Below are positions 25,869 through 35,401 of a stretch of DNA of 64,000 bases, in pieces. The first letter of the stretch is position 1. Each line of letters starts with the position of its first letter. The translations under genes were made by a program, and so were the position numbers. Source of the DNA: Halobacterium wangiae (lineage in GTDB: Archaea; Halobacteriota; Halobacteria; Halobacteriales; Halobacteriaceae); assembly GCF_021249345.1 (NCBI RefSeq), contig NZ_CP089588.1, forward strand, positions 434,001 to 498,000, in the 5' to 3' direction. The notes under the pieces are model-generated. The model searched no databases, was not told where the DNA came from, and saw only the letters and a program-made list of their open reading frames with translations.

Positions 25869-27146
25869 CTACTCCTCGGTGAACCGCGCGTCGACGCTGG
25901 CAGCGTGGCCCTCCAGTCCCTCGGCGTCCGCGAGCGTCGTCACCGTCTCCCGGAGGTCGGCGAGCGCGTCCCGGTCGAGGCGCTGGACGGTCGTCGAGCG
26001 GACGAACGTGTCGACGCTGAGGCCGCCCGTGACCTTCGCCAGCCCGTTCGTCGGCAGCACGTGGTTCGTCCCGGTCGCGTAGTCGCCCGCGGCGACGGGC
26101 GCATACGGTCCGAGGAACACCGACCCCGCGCTGTCGATGCGGTCGAGGATGGCCTCGTCGTCCGCGGTCTGGATGGAGAGGTGTTCGGCGGCGTACTCCT
26201 CGGCGAACAGCACCGCCTCGCTCATCGAGCGCGCGACGAAGACCCCGCTCGCGTCGCTCTCGAGGGCCGCCCGGATGGTGTCAGCGCGCGCCCGGTCGTC
26301 GATTCGAGCGTCGACCGCCTCGCAGATGGCCGCCGCGGTGTCCTCGTCGTCGGTCACCGCGACGACGCTCGCGTTCGGGTCGTGTTCGGCCTGTGCGAGC
26401 AGGTCCGCCGCCACGAACCCGGGGTCCGCGGTGTCGTCGGCGACGACGAGCAGTTCCGAGGGGCCGGCGAGGAAGTCGATCTCCACGTCGCCGCGCACCT
26501 CGGCCTTCGCCGCCGTCACCCACTTGTTGCCCGGGCCGACGACCTTCTGGACGCGGTTCACCGTCTCCGTGCCGTACGCGAGCGCGGCGACCGCCTGGGC
26601 GCCCCCGGCGGCGTAGACGCGGTCGGCGCCCGCGGCGTGGATGGCGGCCAGCGTCACTGGGTTCAGCTCCTCGGCGGGCGGGGTCGCCACGGCGACCTGC
26701 TCGACGCCCGCGACGCGGGCCGGGATCACGCCCATCAGCACCGACGACGGGTACGCCGCGGTGCCGCCCGGCACGTAGACGCCGACGCGTTCGAGCGGCC
26801 GGAAGCGCCGCCCGAGTTCTCTCCCTTCACTGAACTCCCGTCGCCAGTCCTCGGGCAATTGGGCCTCGTGGAACTCGCGGACGTTCGCCGCGGCGTCCTC
26901 GATGGCCTCGCGGGTCGCCTCGTCCACCTCGTCGTAGGCGCGCTCGGCGGCGTCGGTCACGTCGAGGTTGCCGACCTCCACGTCGTCGAACTCGCTGGCG
27001 AACTGCCGGAGCGCCACGTCGCCCTCCTCCCGTACCCGGCCGACGATGTCTCGCACGTCCGAGCGGACCGCGTCGACGCCCGCGTCGCGCTCGAACAGCG
27101 CGCGGCGTCGCTCCGGTCCGAGCTCCGCGACGGCTTCGTAGTCCAT
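25869..27146 (-). CDS. hisD: Histidinol dehydrogenase
   Basis: 425 residues from ATG at 27146. The enzyme performs the last two oxidations from L-histidinol to L-histidine with NAD and zinc. Diagnostic features are VGRVREEGDVALRQFASEFD near the start, VPGGTAAYPSSVLM, AGGAQAVAALAYGT, VGPGNKWVTAAKAEV and the zinc-site segment LLAQAEHDPNA (Gln and His ligands). TATA-like CGTTTTTCG lies about 27 nt upstream. No other his genes are adjacent, as is usual for the scattered haloarchaeal histidine pathway. Confidence 0.97.
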   Translation of the reverse strand: MDYEAVAELGPERRRALFERDAGVDAVRSDVRDIVGRVREEGDVALRQFASEFDDVEVGNLDVTDAAERAYDEVDEATREAIEDAAANVREFHEAQLPEDWRREFSEGRELGRRFRPLERVGVYVPGGTAAYPSSVLMGVIPARVAGVEQVAVATPPAEELNPVTLAAIHAAGADRVYAAGGAQAVAALAYGTETVNRVQKVVGPGNKWVTAAKAEVRGDVEIDFLAGPSELLVVADDTADPGFVAADLLAQAEHDPNASVVAVTDDEDTAAAICEAVDARIDDRARADTIRAALESDASGVFVARSMSEAVLFAEEYAAEHLSIQTADDEAILDRIDSAGSVFLGPYAPVAAGDYATGTNHVLPTNGLAKVTGGLSVDTFVRSTTVQRLDRDALADLRETVTTLADAEGLEGHAASVDARFTEE

Positions 27147-27200
27147 GGGGCGGGCTACGCGGGGCCGCCGAAAAACGGTTTCTACACGCGGCCAGCGGCG

Positions 27201-27569
27201 CTACCGGACGGAGGGGAGTTCGACGTAGGTCGCCAGCTCCCGGCTCGGCTCCGCGAGCGCCACGAGCTCTCGCTCCGGATTGTAGTCGACGACGCCGGCG
27301 TCGGCCATCTTCGGTACGTGGGTGTGGTAGAGGTCGGCGTGGATCGCGGCGACAGCGTCTGCGGGGACTTCGGTGATGCGGGCGTCGTACTCCCAGACCG
27401 CGAGCTCGTCCGCGACGTCCGGGAGGGTGAGCGGCGTCTCGTACTCCGCGAGACAGGCGACGACGAACCGGCGGCGAGCGTGGGACAGCACGTCCATGAG
27501 TGCGTCAGTGTCCACGTCGAGGGCGGCGAGTGCAGCGTGGTCGGCGCTGACGCGTTCGTCTGCAGTCAT
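27201..27569 (-). CDS. DUF7344-type winged-helix regulator-like protein
   Basis: 122 residues. A helical N-terminal domain, DALMDVLSHARRRFVVACLA then LPDVADELAVWE, is a winged helix of the type found in many haloarchaeal regulators (DUF7344 from memory). It is followed by ADLYHTHVPKMADAGVVDYN, the usual HxxxPxLxxxGxVxYD wing. It could bind DNA and regulate nearby genes such as hisD or the kinase, but no operator is recognisable. The TATA-like palindrome at 27622-27631 would give a leader of about 30 nt. Confidence 0.8.
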   Translation of the reverse strand: MTADERVSADHAALAALDVDTDALMDVLSHARRRFVVACLAEYETPLTLPDVADELAVWEYDARITEVPADAVAAIHADLYHTHVPKMADAGVVDYNPERELVALAEPSRELATYVELPSVR

Positions 27570-27621
27570 TGTGTATTGGACTACGCCGAACGCTATTGAG
27601 CTGTCGGTCTAACAGCTAAGG

Positions 27622-27631
27622 GATTTAAATA
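27622..27631 (-). promoter_or_regulatory. Palindromic TATA-like element GATTTAAATA
   Basis: The AT-rich GATTTAAATA lies about 57 nt upstream of the winged-helix gene start at 27569. Being symmetric, it could act in either direction, but no plus-strand gene follows. Confidence 0.45.
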
Positions 27632-27714
27632 CCGGCGAGAGCGGCGCTGAGACGTCGGTAGTCCGACTGGTTCCTCCGGGTGGACTGCGTCTCCCCCGGT
27701 GGGGAACTGCTGGC

Positions 27715-30700
27715 TCACCTGCTGTGGGACCCCTCGGACGGGAGCGTGAACGAGAACGTCGTCCCCTCGCCGGGAGTGGACTCGACCCAGATCTCCCCAC
27801 CGTGACGCTCGACGATGCGCTCTGCGAGCGCCAGACCGATTCCCGTGCCCGCGTGCTCGGCCTGGGAGTGCAGGCGCTGGAACACGTCGAACACTCGCTG
27901 GGCGTCCGCCGGGGCGATACCGATCCCCTCGTCGTGGACCGAAATCCGCCACGCGTCGGTCTCCCGCTCGGCGGTCACCTCCACGCTCGGCGGCGCCTCA
28001 CCACTGTACTCGATGGCGTTGTCCAGCAGATTCTGGAACAACTGCCGCAACTGCCCCGCGTCGCCGTCGACGACCGGCAACGGTTCGTGGACGATCTCGG
28101 CGTCCGCCTCCTCGATGCGCACCTGCAGGTCGTCCAGCACGTCCGCGAACACACTGTCCAGGGCGACCGGTTCGAGCGGGTTCCCGCGGGAGTCCACGCG
28201 CGAGTACTCGAGGAGGCCTTCGATCATCGTCCGCATCCGGTCGGCGCCGTCGACGGCGAAGTCGATGAACTCCCGGCCATCGTCGTCCAGATCGTCGCCG
28301 TACCGGGTCTCGACGAGTTGCAGGTAACTCGACACCATCCGCAGCGGCTCCTGGAGGTCGTGTGACGCCGCGTACGCGAACTGCTCGAGGCGCTCGTTGG
28401 ACTCCTCGAGGTTCTCGACCAGACTCTCGAGGTCGCTCTGGTACCGCTCGCGCTTGACAGCCTCCGCGAGCACGTTGGCGACGGTCTGGACGAAGTTCAC
28501 GTCCTCCTCGGTGAACACCCGTGGCTCCGTGTCGTGGGTGCCGAGGATGCCCCACGGGTCGTCGACCGAGCCGACGATGGTACTGATGCCGCTGCGCACG
28601 TCGTGGCTCGTGAGGAGGTCCGGGCCGGAGAATCGGTGTTCCGTCTCGAGGTCCTCGACGACCACCGGCTCGTCGGACAACAGCGTGTAGGACGCTTGCG
28701 AGTCCCGCTCGACGGCCGACACCGTCGTGGAGCCGACGACACCCTCGCGCCAGCCGGCACCCTGCCGGAGCAGGAGTTCGTCGGCACCAGCCTGGAGGTC
28801 CAGCACCTTACAGTAGTCGGTGTCGAGGACGTCCGCGACCTGCCGGGCCGCCTCGTCCATGAGTTCGTCGAGGTCGTCGGTCTCGAGCGCGAACTGCCCG
28901 AGGTCCGCGACGACCTGCTGCTGGCGGGCGCGTCGCTCGAGTTCCTGCTCGTGTTCCTTCCGCTCGGTGACGTCCTGGGCGGTGCCGACGATGCGCGTCA
29001 TCTCGCCGTCCTCGTCGCCCACCCGGGCACCCTGTGCGTGGACCCACCGGAGTTCGCCGTCGGGCCGGACGATGCGGTACTCGCCGTCGAAGGGCTCGGA
29101 CGGGAGCGCCTCGAACCTCTCGCGGACGCGGTCGCGGTCCGCCCGGTGGACCGCCTCGAGGAAGGCCATCGGGTCCTCGTACAGCCGTTCCCGGTCCATC
29201 CCCCAGAGGTCCTCGAACGCCGGGTTGACGTAGACGAACTCCTCGACGTCCGCGGTCGCCATCCAGACGACCTCGTCGACGTTCTCCGCGAGCATGCGGA
29301 GTTTCGCCTCGCTCTCCTGGAGTTCGCGCTGGACCTCCCGGCGCTCCGTGACGTCCTGGACGACGACCATCCCGGTGAACGAGTCGCCGGACTCGATCGG
29401 GTGGGTGTTGACGAGGAGGTGGCGCCCGTGGAGTTCGAGTTCGAACGAGCGCGTTTCGCCGTCGAGGGCGGCCCTGAACCGCGGTTCGAGCCTGTCGGCT
29501 AACTCGTCCGGGTGGAGTTCGCGGATGGTGGCGCCGAGTCGGTCCTCGGGGTCGACGTCGAGGTCGTCCATCAGTTCTCCACCCACGGCAGTGTACCGCA
29601 GGTCCGCGTCGAACAGCCCCACTGCCCCGTTCGGGAAGTTCTCGACGAGTGCGCGGTAGCGGCGCTCGCTCTCCGCGAGCCTCCGCTCGCGCGCTCTCCG
29701 CTCCGTGATGTCCCGCACCACGCCGACACGGTACCAGCCGGACTCCCCGTCCGCCTCGAGTGGCGCGAACGTCGCCTCGGTCAGAACGGTGTCGCCACTG
29801 GCGGTCCGCAACTCGGCCTCGATAGTGGACGGTTCGATCGTCCCCTCCAGTAACCCCTGTCGCTGCTCCTCGACTCGTTCGACCACCTCGTCGTCGACGA
29901 CGACCGAGGAGGCGGCAGTACCGACGAGTTCCGCCGGGGAGTAGCCGAGCATCGACGCGTACGCCTGGTTCACCATCGAGAAGTCGCCGTTCTCGTCGAC
30001 GACGTAGACGCCGTCGTTCACCGTCTCGACGATGGTCTCGTAGCGCTGGAGGCGCCGCTCGCGCTCCGCCTGCTCGGTCGTGTCCTGGGCCATCGTCATC
30101 CCCGCGAACACCTCGCCGTGGTCGTCGGCCACCGGCACCACGTGGACCAGCCACTCCCGGTCGGCGTACGACAGTTCGACCGCCCCCTCCTCGCCGTCGA
30201 GAGCGGACTCCATCAGCGGGACGAGGTCTTCGGCGACGTCACTACCCCAGACGTCCCACGGACCACTCCCCTCCAGTTCGCCACGAGCGACGGGGAGGTC
30301 GTCGAAGACCTGTCCCGCCGCGAGCGTGTACCGGAGCTCCCGGTCGAACAGCGTGACGATGCCGTTCGGGAAGTGTTCGGCGAGCGTCCGGTAGCGCTGC
30401 TCGCTCTCCGCGAGCTGTCGCTCGTACTCGCGGCGCTCGGTGACGTCCCGGAAGTACACCGACAGCCCGGTCTCCGAGGGGTAGGCCCGGACCTCGAACC
30501 ACGCGTCCAGTGGCTCGGGGTAGTACGCCTCGAAGGAGACGGTTTCCTGGTCGCTCATCGCGCGTTCGTACTGCTCCGCGAACTGCCGGCTGGCAGCCTC
30601 GGGGAACGCCTCCCAGATCCGTTCCCCGACCAGCGTACGGCCCTCGGGGTTGATCAGCTCGTGAGCGCGGTCGTTCAGGTACGTGAACCGCCACTCCTCG

Positions 30701-31290
30701 TCGAGCGCGTAGAAGGCGTCCGAGATGCGGCCGTAGATCTCCTCGACGTCCCGCTCGACACGCTCGCGCTCGGTGCGTTCGTTCTCGATAGCCGCCCCCA
30801 GTACGTTGGCGACGCCCTGGAGGAAGTTCACGTCGTGCTCCGAGAACTCCCGGTGATCGGTCGCGTACGCACCGAGGACGCCCCACGGGTCGTCGGGCGG
30901 GCCGACGACGACGCTGACACCGCTCACGACGTCGTGGTCGTCGAGCAGCCCCGACCCGGAGAACCGTTCGTCGGCGGACAGGTCCGCGACGACGGCCGTG
31001 CCGTCGCCGTGGAGGGCGTAGCCAGTCGCCGAGTCCGGGTCCGCGGCTACCGCTGCGCTCCCGACCAGGTCGTCGCGCCAGCCGGCGCCCGCACGAAGCA
31101 ACGCCTCCTCGCCCTCGGGGAGCAGTTCGAGGACGGCCGAGTAGTCGATGTCCAGAATCTCGGCGACGACCGCCGCGGCGTCGTGTAGCAACTGCGCTAC
31201 GTCGTCGGTCTCCAGGGCCTGCTGTCCGAGTTCGGCGACGACCGCCTGCTGGCGAGCCCGCCTGTCGAGTTCCGTGGCGGAGGCATCCAT
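27715..31290 (-). CDS. Large multi-sensor histidine kinase (GAF-5xPAS-GAF-HisKA-HATPase)
   Basis: 1191 residues without transmembrane segments, so a cytosolic sensor. Domains in order: GAF (about 28-172), five PAS domains (181-285, 296-405, 413-532, 544-650, 661-776, each ending in DxTER- or DxTEQ-like motifs), a second GAF (800-945), HisKA with phospho-acceptor His977 in YAASHDLQEPLRMV, and HATPase with N-box LLDNAIEYS, G1 HDEGIGIAP and G2 GTGIGLALAERI. The two GAFs are internal duplicates: both begin RARQQ-VVA-LGQ-ALETDD. GAF/PAS domains probably sense redox state or small ligands. No receiver is fused; a response regulator lies 1.5 kb upstream. Confidence 0.95.
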   Translation of the reverse strand: MDASATELDRRARQQAVVAELGQQALETDDVAQLLHDAAAVVAEILDIDYSAVLELLPEGEEALLRAGAGWRDDLVGSAAVAADPDSATGYALHGDGTAVVADLSADERFSGSGLLDDHDVVSGVSVVVGPPDDPWGVLGAYATDHREFSEHDVNFLQGVANVLGAAIENERTERERVERDVEEIYGRISDAFYALDEEWRFTYLNDRAHELINPEGRTLVGERIWEAFPEAASRQFAEQYERAMSDQETVSFEAYYPEPLDAWFEVRAYPSETGLSVYFRDVTERREYERQLAESEQRYRTLAEHFPNGIVTLFDRELRYTLAAGQVFDDLPVARGELEGSGPWDVWGSDVAEDLVPLMESALDGEEGAVELSYADREWLVHVVPVADDHGEVFAGMTMAQDTTEQAERERRLQRYETIVETVNDGVYVVDENGDFSMVNQAYASMLGYSPAELVGTAASSVVVDDEVVERVEEQRQGLLEGTIEPSTIEAELRTASGDTVLTEATFAPLEADGESGWYRVGVVRDITERRARERRLAESERRYRALVENFPNGAVGLFDADLRYTAVGGELMDDLDVDPEDRLGATIRELHPDELADRLEPRFRAALDGETRSFELELHGRHLLVNTHPIESGDSFTGMVVVQDVTERREVQRELQESEAKLRMLAENVDEVVWMATADVEEFVYVNPAFEDLWGMDRERLYEDPMAFLEAVHRADRDRVRERFEALPSEPFDGEYRIVRPDGELRWVHAQGARVGDEDGEMTRIVGTAQDVTERKEHEQELERRARQQQVVADLGQFALETDDLDELMDEAARQVADVLDTDYCKVLDLQAGADELLLRQGAGWREGVVGSTTVSAVERDSQASYTLLSDEPVVVEDLETEHRFSGPDLLTSHDVRSGISTIVGSVDDPWGILGTHDTEPRVFTEEDVNFVQTVANVLAEAVKRERYQSDLESLVENLEESNERLEQFAYAASHDLQEPLRMVSSYLQLVETRYGDDLDDDGREFIDFAVDGADRMRTMIEGLLEYSRVDSRGNPLEPVALDSVFADVLDDLQVRIEEADAEIVHEPLPVVDGDAGQLRQLFQNLLDNAIEYSGEAPPSVEVTAERETDAWRISVHDEGIGIAPADAQRVFDVFQRLHSQAEHAGTGIGLALAERIVERHGGEIWVESTPGEGTTFSFTLPSEGSHSR

Positions 31291-31371
31291 CTAGCCGGTC
31301 GTACTCCGGCAGCGCCTGTAAGCCCTTCCCCGGGTAGGACTCCCGGGCCCGCGTGGAGTGTCCACTGGCCG

Positions 31372-32709
31372 TCAGGACGTCTCGGCGTCGGCGTCCGTCG
31401 GGGTCCCGCCACCCTGTTCTTTCCACCTGTCGAGTGCGTCCATCACCGCGCTCGAACTGATGCCGTGGACGACGATCGACGAGAGGACGACGAAGCCGAC
31501 GATCGCCCACAGCTGGTTGGCGGCGACGACGAGTTCGATCTCCTGGAACGACGACTCGGCGAGCGCGTGCGAGAGGTAGTAGAACGACCCGATCCCCCGG
31601 ATGCCGAACGCGCCGACGACGATGCGCTCCGGCCACGAGGCGCTGGTGCCCACTAAGCTGAGGATGCCGACCACCGGACGGATGACGAGCAGGAGCGCCA
31701 GCCCGACCAGCGCTCCCCCCACGGTCAGGGGCGCGAGCAGGCCGCCGGCGATCGCACCGCCGAACAACACCAGGACGGTCGCCATCAGCAACCGCTCGGC
31801 GAGGACGGCGAAGTCGTGGAGCTCCACGTAGTAGTCGTGTTCCCACTCGGCGTGCCGGAGCGCCAGCGCGGCGACGAAGACGGCGATGAAGCCGTAGCCG
31901 TGGAGTTGCTCGGTGACGCCGTACGCGATGAGCGTCGTCGCCAGCGCCTCGACGCCCGCCATCACCTCCTCGCCGCGCCCCATCAGTTCCGCGACGCTCT
32001 TCGTCGCCGGGATGCGGAACAGGAGGCGGGCCATGAGGTGTCCGATGGCGTAGCCGATGAGCGTGCCGACGACGATCTTGTAGCCGACGTCGACGAGCAG
32101 CCAGTCGGCCAGCCACTCCTCCGGGGCGAGCAGCGACGCTCCCGCGACGGCGATAGCGAGGTTCGTCAGCGGGAACGCGAGCCCGTCGTTGAGGCCGGCC
32201 TCGGAGGTGAGCGCGAACCGGACCGACCCCCACCTGTGGCTCGGGTCCTGCTCCTCCTCGATCTCGGTCAGGGGCGCACCCGCCTCGATGCCGGAGGCGA
32301 GCACCGGGTCGGTCGGCGAGACGACGGCGCCCAGCAGGATGGCCGTCGCCGGGAGGAGGCCGAGGACGCCCCACGCGAGCACCGCCACCAGGGCGGCCGT
32401 GAGGGGCAACGCGACGACGAGCAGCCGCCACGTCGAGGACCACGACCGCAGCGAGAACGGGCGGTCGAGTTTGAGGCCGGCGCCCATCAGCGAGATGATG
32501 ACGACGAGTTCGGTGAGCCGCTCGGTCAGGTGGGCGTTCTCGACTGGCTCGAGCGTCGGCGTTCCGGGGAGGAACGCGAACAGCAGGAAGCCGGTCGTCA
32601 TGTAGACGATGGGGAACGACAGCGGCCTGTGTTCGAGCAGACGGGGCAGTATGGCCGTGCCGAGGAGCGCGATGCCGACGACCAGCAGCCCGATTTCGTA
32701 GACACCCAT
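31372..32709 (-). CDS. Cation:proton antiporter, CPA1 (NhaP-like) family
   Basis: 445 residues from ATG at 32709 (GTG at 32715 is also possible), with about 12 hydrophobic helices. Two ion-site motifs are decisive: LLGAVVSPTDPVLAS (Asp of the TM5-like helix) and LTSEAGLNDGLAFPL (the ND pair of the following helix). It should exchange Na+ or K+ for protons across the cytoplasmic membrane, important in a salt-in strategist. There is no C-terminal TrkA-C or CNMP-binding domain; the tail is short and Thr/Asp-rich. TATA-like GCTTTTC lies about 28 nt upstream. Confidence 0.92.
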   Translation of the reverse strand: MGVYEIGLLVVGIALLGTAILPRLLEHRPLSFPIVYMTTGFLLFAFLPGTPTLEPVENAHLTERLTELVVIISLMGAGLKLDRPFSLRSWSSTWRLLVVALPLTAALVAVLAWGVLGLLPATAILLGAVVSPTDPVLASGIEAGAPLTEIEEEQDPSHRWGSVRFALTSEAGLNDGLAFPLTNLAIAVAGASLLAPEEWLADWLLVDVGYKIVVGTLIGYAIGHLMARLLFRIPATKSVAELMGRGEEVMAGVEALATTLIAYGVTEQLHGYGFIAVFVAALALRHAEWEHDYYVELHDFAVLAERLLMATVLVLFGGAIAGGLLAPLTVGGALVGLALLLVIRPVVGILSLVGTSASWPERIVVGAFGIRGIGSFYYLSHALAESSFQEIELVVAANQLWAIVGFVVLSSIVVHGISSSAVMDALDRWKEQGGGTPTDADAETS

Positions 32710-32786
32710 CACCACCTAGTAGCGTCGGCAGCCAGAAAAGCGTAGAACCTATTGGCGGACGCCGCGGCGGCCGGAACTGGGCTGTC

Positions 32787-33239
32787 TCAGTCGCGGTCCG
32801 GGAGTCGAACGGCGGAGAGCCAGAACCGTTTGAAGGCCTGCACCGCCTCGATGAACGCCCCGGGGTCGACCGGCTTCGTCAGGTACGCGTTCGCCTGCAG
32901 GTCGTACGAGCGGACCACGTCCGTCTCCGACTCGGAACTCGTGAACACGACGACTGGGATGCGCGCGAGTTCGGGGTCGGCGCGGACCTCCGCGAGCACC
33001 TCGTCGCCGTTCTTCCGCGGGAGGTTGAGGTCCAGCAACACGACGTCGACCCGCGGTGCGTCCTCGTAGTCGCCACGGCGGAAGAGGAAGTCCAGGGCCT
33101 CGTCGCCGTCGTTGACGACGTGGAGGGTGTCGGCGTCGCTCCCCGTCTCGAAGGCTTCCCGCGCGAGCCGGACGTCCCCCGGGTTGTCCTCGACGAGCAG
33201 GACGTTCGCCGGCTCCTCGCCTCGGGTCTGCTCTGTCAC
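32787..33239 (-). CDS. Single-domain response regulator (Rcp1/CheY-like)
   Basis: 150 residues from GTG at 33239; a TATA box (CATTTACA) is centred 25 nt upstream, so this start is preferred to a TTG at 33260. Receiver features: acidic pair in VLLVEDNPGD, phospho-acceptor Asp70 in VVLLDLNLPRKNG, Thr/Ser in VVFTSSE and the conserved Lys in AYLTKPVD. There is no output domain, so it probably relays phosphate or acts on a protein target. It is a candidate partner of the orphan multi-PAS kinase 1.5 kb downstream, although the antiporter gene lies between. Confidence 0.92.
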   Translation of the reverse strand: MTEQTRGEEPANVLLVEDNPGDVRLAREAFETGSDADTLHVVNDGDEALDFLFRRGDYEDAPRVDVVLLDLNLPRKNGDEVLAEVRADPELARIPVVVFTSSESETDVVRSYDLQANAYLTKPVDPGAFIEAVQAFKRFWLSAVRLPDRD

Positions 33240-33260
33240 TGTCTCCTCGATAGTTGGCAA

Positions 33261-33268
33261 TGTAAATG
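33261..33268 (-). promoter_or_regulatory. TATA box of the response regulator gene
   Basis: CATTTACA (minus strand), centred 25 nt upstream of the GTG at 33239; decides the start. Confidence 0.55.
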
Positions 33269-33452
33269 AAAATGCCGACCGGGGTCTGCAGGGCGTTCCC
33301 GGCGGTCGAGGCCCCCTCGGTACGCCGCGTGCGGATCGGAGTACGGGTCCATCCGTCGGGGAGTAACGGGTCGGCGCGTAAGGCCTTCGTGGCTACCGGG
33401 ACCGCTCCGACCGGAGGTCGCGGACCCACGTTCCGCGGGTTGGCCGTCCGCG

Positions 33453-34622
33453 TCAGGGCGTGAACACGGGGCGGACGCAGCCGTCGGCCTTCTCCTTGAA
33501 CAGTTCGTACCCCTCCGGGGAGTCCTCCAGGGAGAACTCGTGGGTGGCCAGGTACGACGGGTCCATCCGGCCCTCGGAGACGTGGTCGAGTAGCTCCGGG
33601 ACGTAGCGCTGGCCGTGCTGCTGTGCGGTGCGGACGGTGAGGCCCTTGTTCATCACGACGCCGAGGGGGAACGTGTCCATCACGCCGTAGACGCCCAGGA
33701 TGGAGAGCGTGCCGCCCTTCCGACAGGCGACGATGGCCTGCCGCAGCGCCTCCCCGCGGTCGGTGTGCAGCCGGAGTTTCTGCTTCGCGCTGTCGACGGC
33801 GTGCATCGTTCCCGTCCCGTGGGCCTCCATCCCGACGGCGTCGATGCAGGCGTCGGGGCCGCGCCCGCCGGTCATCGACTTGAGAGTGTCGACGACGCTG
33901 TCGACGGCGGTGTAGTCGATGGTCTCCGAGCCCGCCTCGTTGCGCGCCATTCGGAGGCGTTCGGGGAACCGGTCGATGCCGATAACCTGGTCGGCACCCA
34001 TTAGCGCGGCGCTCTGCTGGGCCATCAGCCCGACGCCGCCACAGCCCCAGACGGCCACGGTGTCCCCGGGTTCGACGTCGCAGAAGTCCGCGCCCATGTA
34101 GCCCGTCGCCCACGCGTCGGAGGCGAACAGCGCCTGCTCGTCCTCGAGTTCGTCGGGGACGTGGAAGCAGTTCTCGTCGGCGTGCGGTACCCGGACGTAC
34201 TCCGCGTGAGAGCCCGCGTAGCCGCCGAACGCGTGCGTGTACCCGTAGATACCCGCCGTCGAGTAGCCGAGCACCGGCTCTTGGAGTTCCGGGTTCGGGT
34301 TCGTGTTGTCACAGAGCGACCACTGGTCGGTCTGGCAGAACGTACAGCTCCCGCAGCCGACGAACGATGGGACGACGACGCGGTCGCCCACCTCGACGTC
34401 GTCGACCTTGCGACCGACCTCGGCCACCTCGCCCATGAACTCGTGACCGATGACGTCGCCCTCTCGCATCGTCGGGAGGTAGCCGTCGATGAAGTGGAGG
34501 TCCGAACCGCAGGCCGTGGTCTTCGACACCGCCAGGACGACGTCCCGGGGGTTGACGATCTCGGGGTCGGGGACGTCCTCCACGCGGAGGTCGTTGGTCC
34601 CCTCCCAGCAGAGCGCCCTCAC
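33453..34622 (-). CDS. Zinc-dependent alcohol dehydrogenase (formaldehyde dehydrogenase-like MDR)
   Basis: 389 residues, GTG start at 34622. Catalytic zinc ligands Cys38 (TTACGSDLHF) and His60-Glu61 (VIGHEFMGEV); structural zinc Cys90, 93, 96 and 104 (GCGSCTFCQTDQWSLC); NAD(P) motif WGCGGVGLMAQQSA. A long insert in the substrate domain (HAFGGYAGSHAEYVRVP and PDACIDAVGMEAHGTGTM) matches the glutathione-independent formaldehyde dehydrogenase-like branch. Substrates may be aldehydes or alcohols. The GTG overlaps the TGA of the upstream SRPBCC gene (GTGA), so the pair is translationally coupled. Confidence 0.93.
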   Translation of the reverse strand: MRALCWEGTNDLRVEDVPDPEIVNPRDVVLAVSKTTACGSDLHFIDGYLPTMREGDVIGHEFMGEVAEVGRKVDDVEVGDRVVVPSFVGCGSCTFCQTDQWSLCDNTNPNPELQEPVLGYSTAGIYGYTHAFGGYAGSHAEYVRVPHADENCFHVPDELEDEQALFASDAWATGYMGADFCDVEPGDTVAVWGCGGVGLMAQQSAALMGADQVIGIDRFPERLRMARNEAGSETIDYTAVDSVVDTLKSMTGGRGPDACIDAVGMEAHGTGTMHAVDSAKQKLRLHTDRGEALRQAIVACRKGGTLSILGVYGVMDTFPLGVVMNKGLTVRTAQQHGQRYVPELLDHVSEGRMDPSYLATHEFSLEDSPEGYELFKEKADGCVRPVFTP

Positions 34623-35401
34623 AGCAGGTCACCCCGGCCGCGACCCGACGGGTTCCCTTCGAGCGTCGGCACCTCCCCCGTCTCCGCGAGGCTCTTGAAC
34701 CGGTGAAGTGCCTTGCCGACCATCGTCCGGGGGACGAGCCCGAACCGCTCCAGAGCCATCCCCCCGAGCCTGCCGCCCGGCGGGTCGAAGCGCACGCGGA
34801 GGGTCACCTCCGTTCCCCGGTCGGCGGGCGCGGGTTCGAAGCGCACCGACCACTCGTTGGGCAGCGACGCGCCCGCCGTGGACTCCCAGCGGAGCAGTTC
34901 GCCGGGGCGCTCCTCGACGATGCGGGACTGCCAGGAGACCGTTCGACCCAGCGGCCCCTCCACCTGCCAGTGCCGGCGCTCCTCGTCGACCGGTCTGACC
35001 GTCGCGAAGTGGCCGACGACCTGGTCCAGCCTGTCGGGGTCGCGCCAGTAGTCGGCGAGGTCCTCGGCCTCCCCAGCGACGGTGATGGACTGCTCGAACT
35101 CGGTCGCGTCGGCGGTCGCACCGGGCTCGCGGTTGTCGCTCTCGCTCCTGATCACGCCGACCACCCGGTAGAGGATGCTCTGTCCCGAGACGCCACGGGA
35201 GAGTAGTGCTCCGCCGACGACCGTCATGAGAACCCCACGAATCGACTGCCGCCTGAGACCGCGAACGAGCAGCACGGCACCGACACCGGCGGAGACGACT
35301 CGTTCCCAGCGACCGACGTTGATCTCTCTCGACTGCAGACCCGTCCACTCCCTCTCGGCCGGTTCCTCGCCCGACCGCTCGTCCGGTTCGGCAGTGCTCA
35401 T
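34619..35401 (-). CDS. DUF2892/SRPBCC two-domain membrane-associated protein
   Basis: 260 residues from ATG at 35401. After an acidic start, two short hydrophobic helices (VVSAGVGAVLLVRGL and GVLMTVVGGALLSRGVSG) with the pattern REINVGRWERVVS resemble the DUF2892 (YgaP-type) membrane hairpin. The C-terminal 150 residues form an SRPBCC (START-like) hydrophobic ligand-binding domain: FEQSITVAGEAEDLADYWRD, RRHWQVEGPLG, GTEVTLRVRFDPPGG. It likely presents or binds a hydrophobic ligand at the membrane. Its last four bases overlap the dehydrogenase start, suggesting joint function. Confidence 0.83.
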   Translation of the reverse strand: MSTAEPDERSGEEPAEREWTGLQSREINVGRWERVVSAGVGAVLLVRGLRRQSIRGVLMTVVGGALLSRGVSGQSILYRVVGVIRSESDNREPGATADATEFEQSITVAGEAEDLADYWRDPDRLDQVVGHFATVRPVDEERRHWQVEGPLGRTVSWQSRIVEERPGELLRWESTAGASLPNEWSVRFEPAPADRGTEVTLRVRFDPPGGRLGGMALERFGLVPRTMVGKALHRFKSLAETGEVPTLEGNPSGRGRGDLL

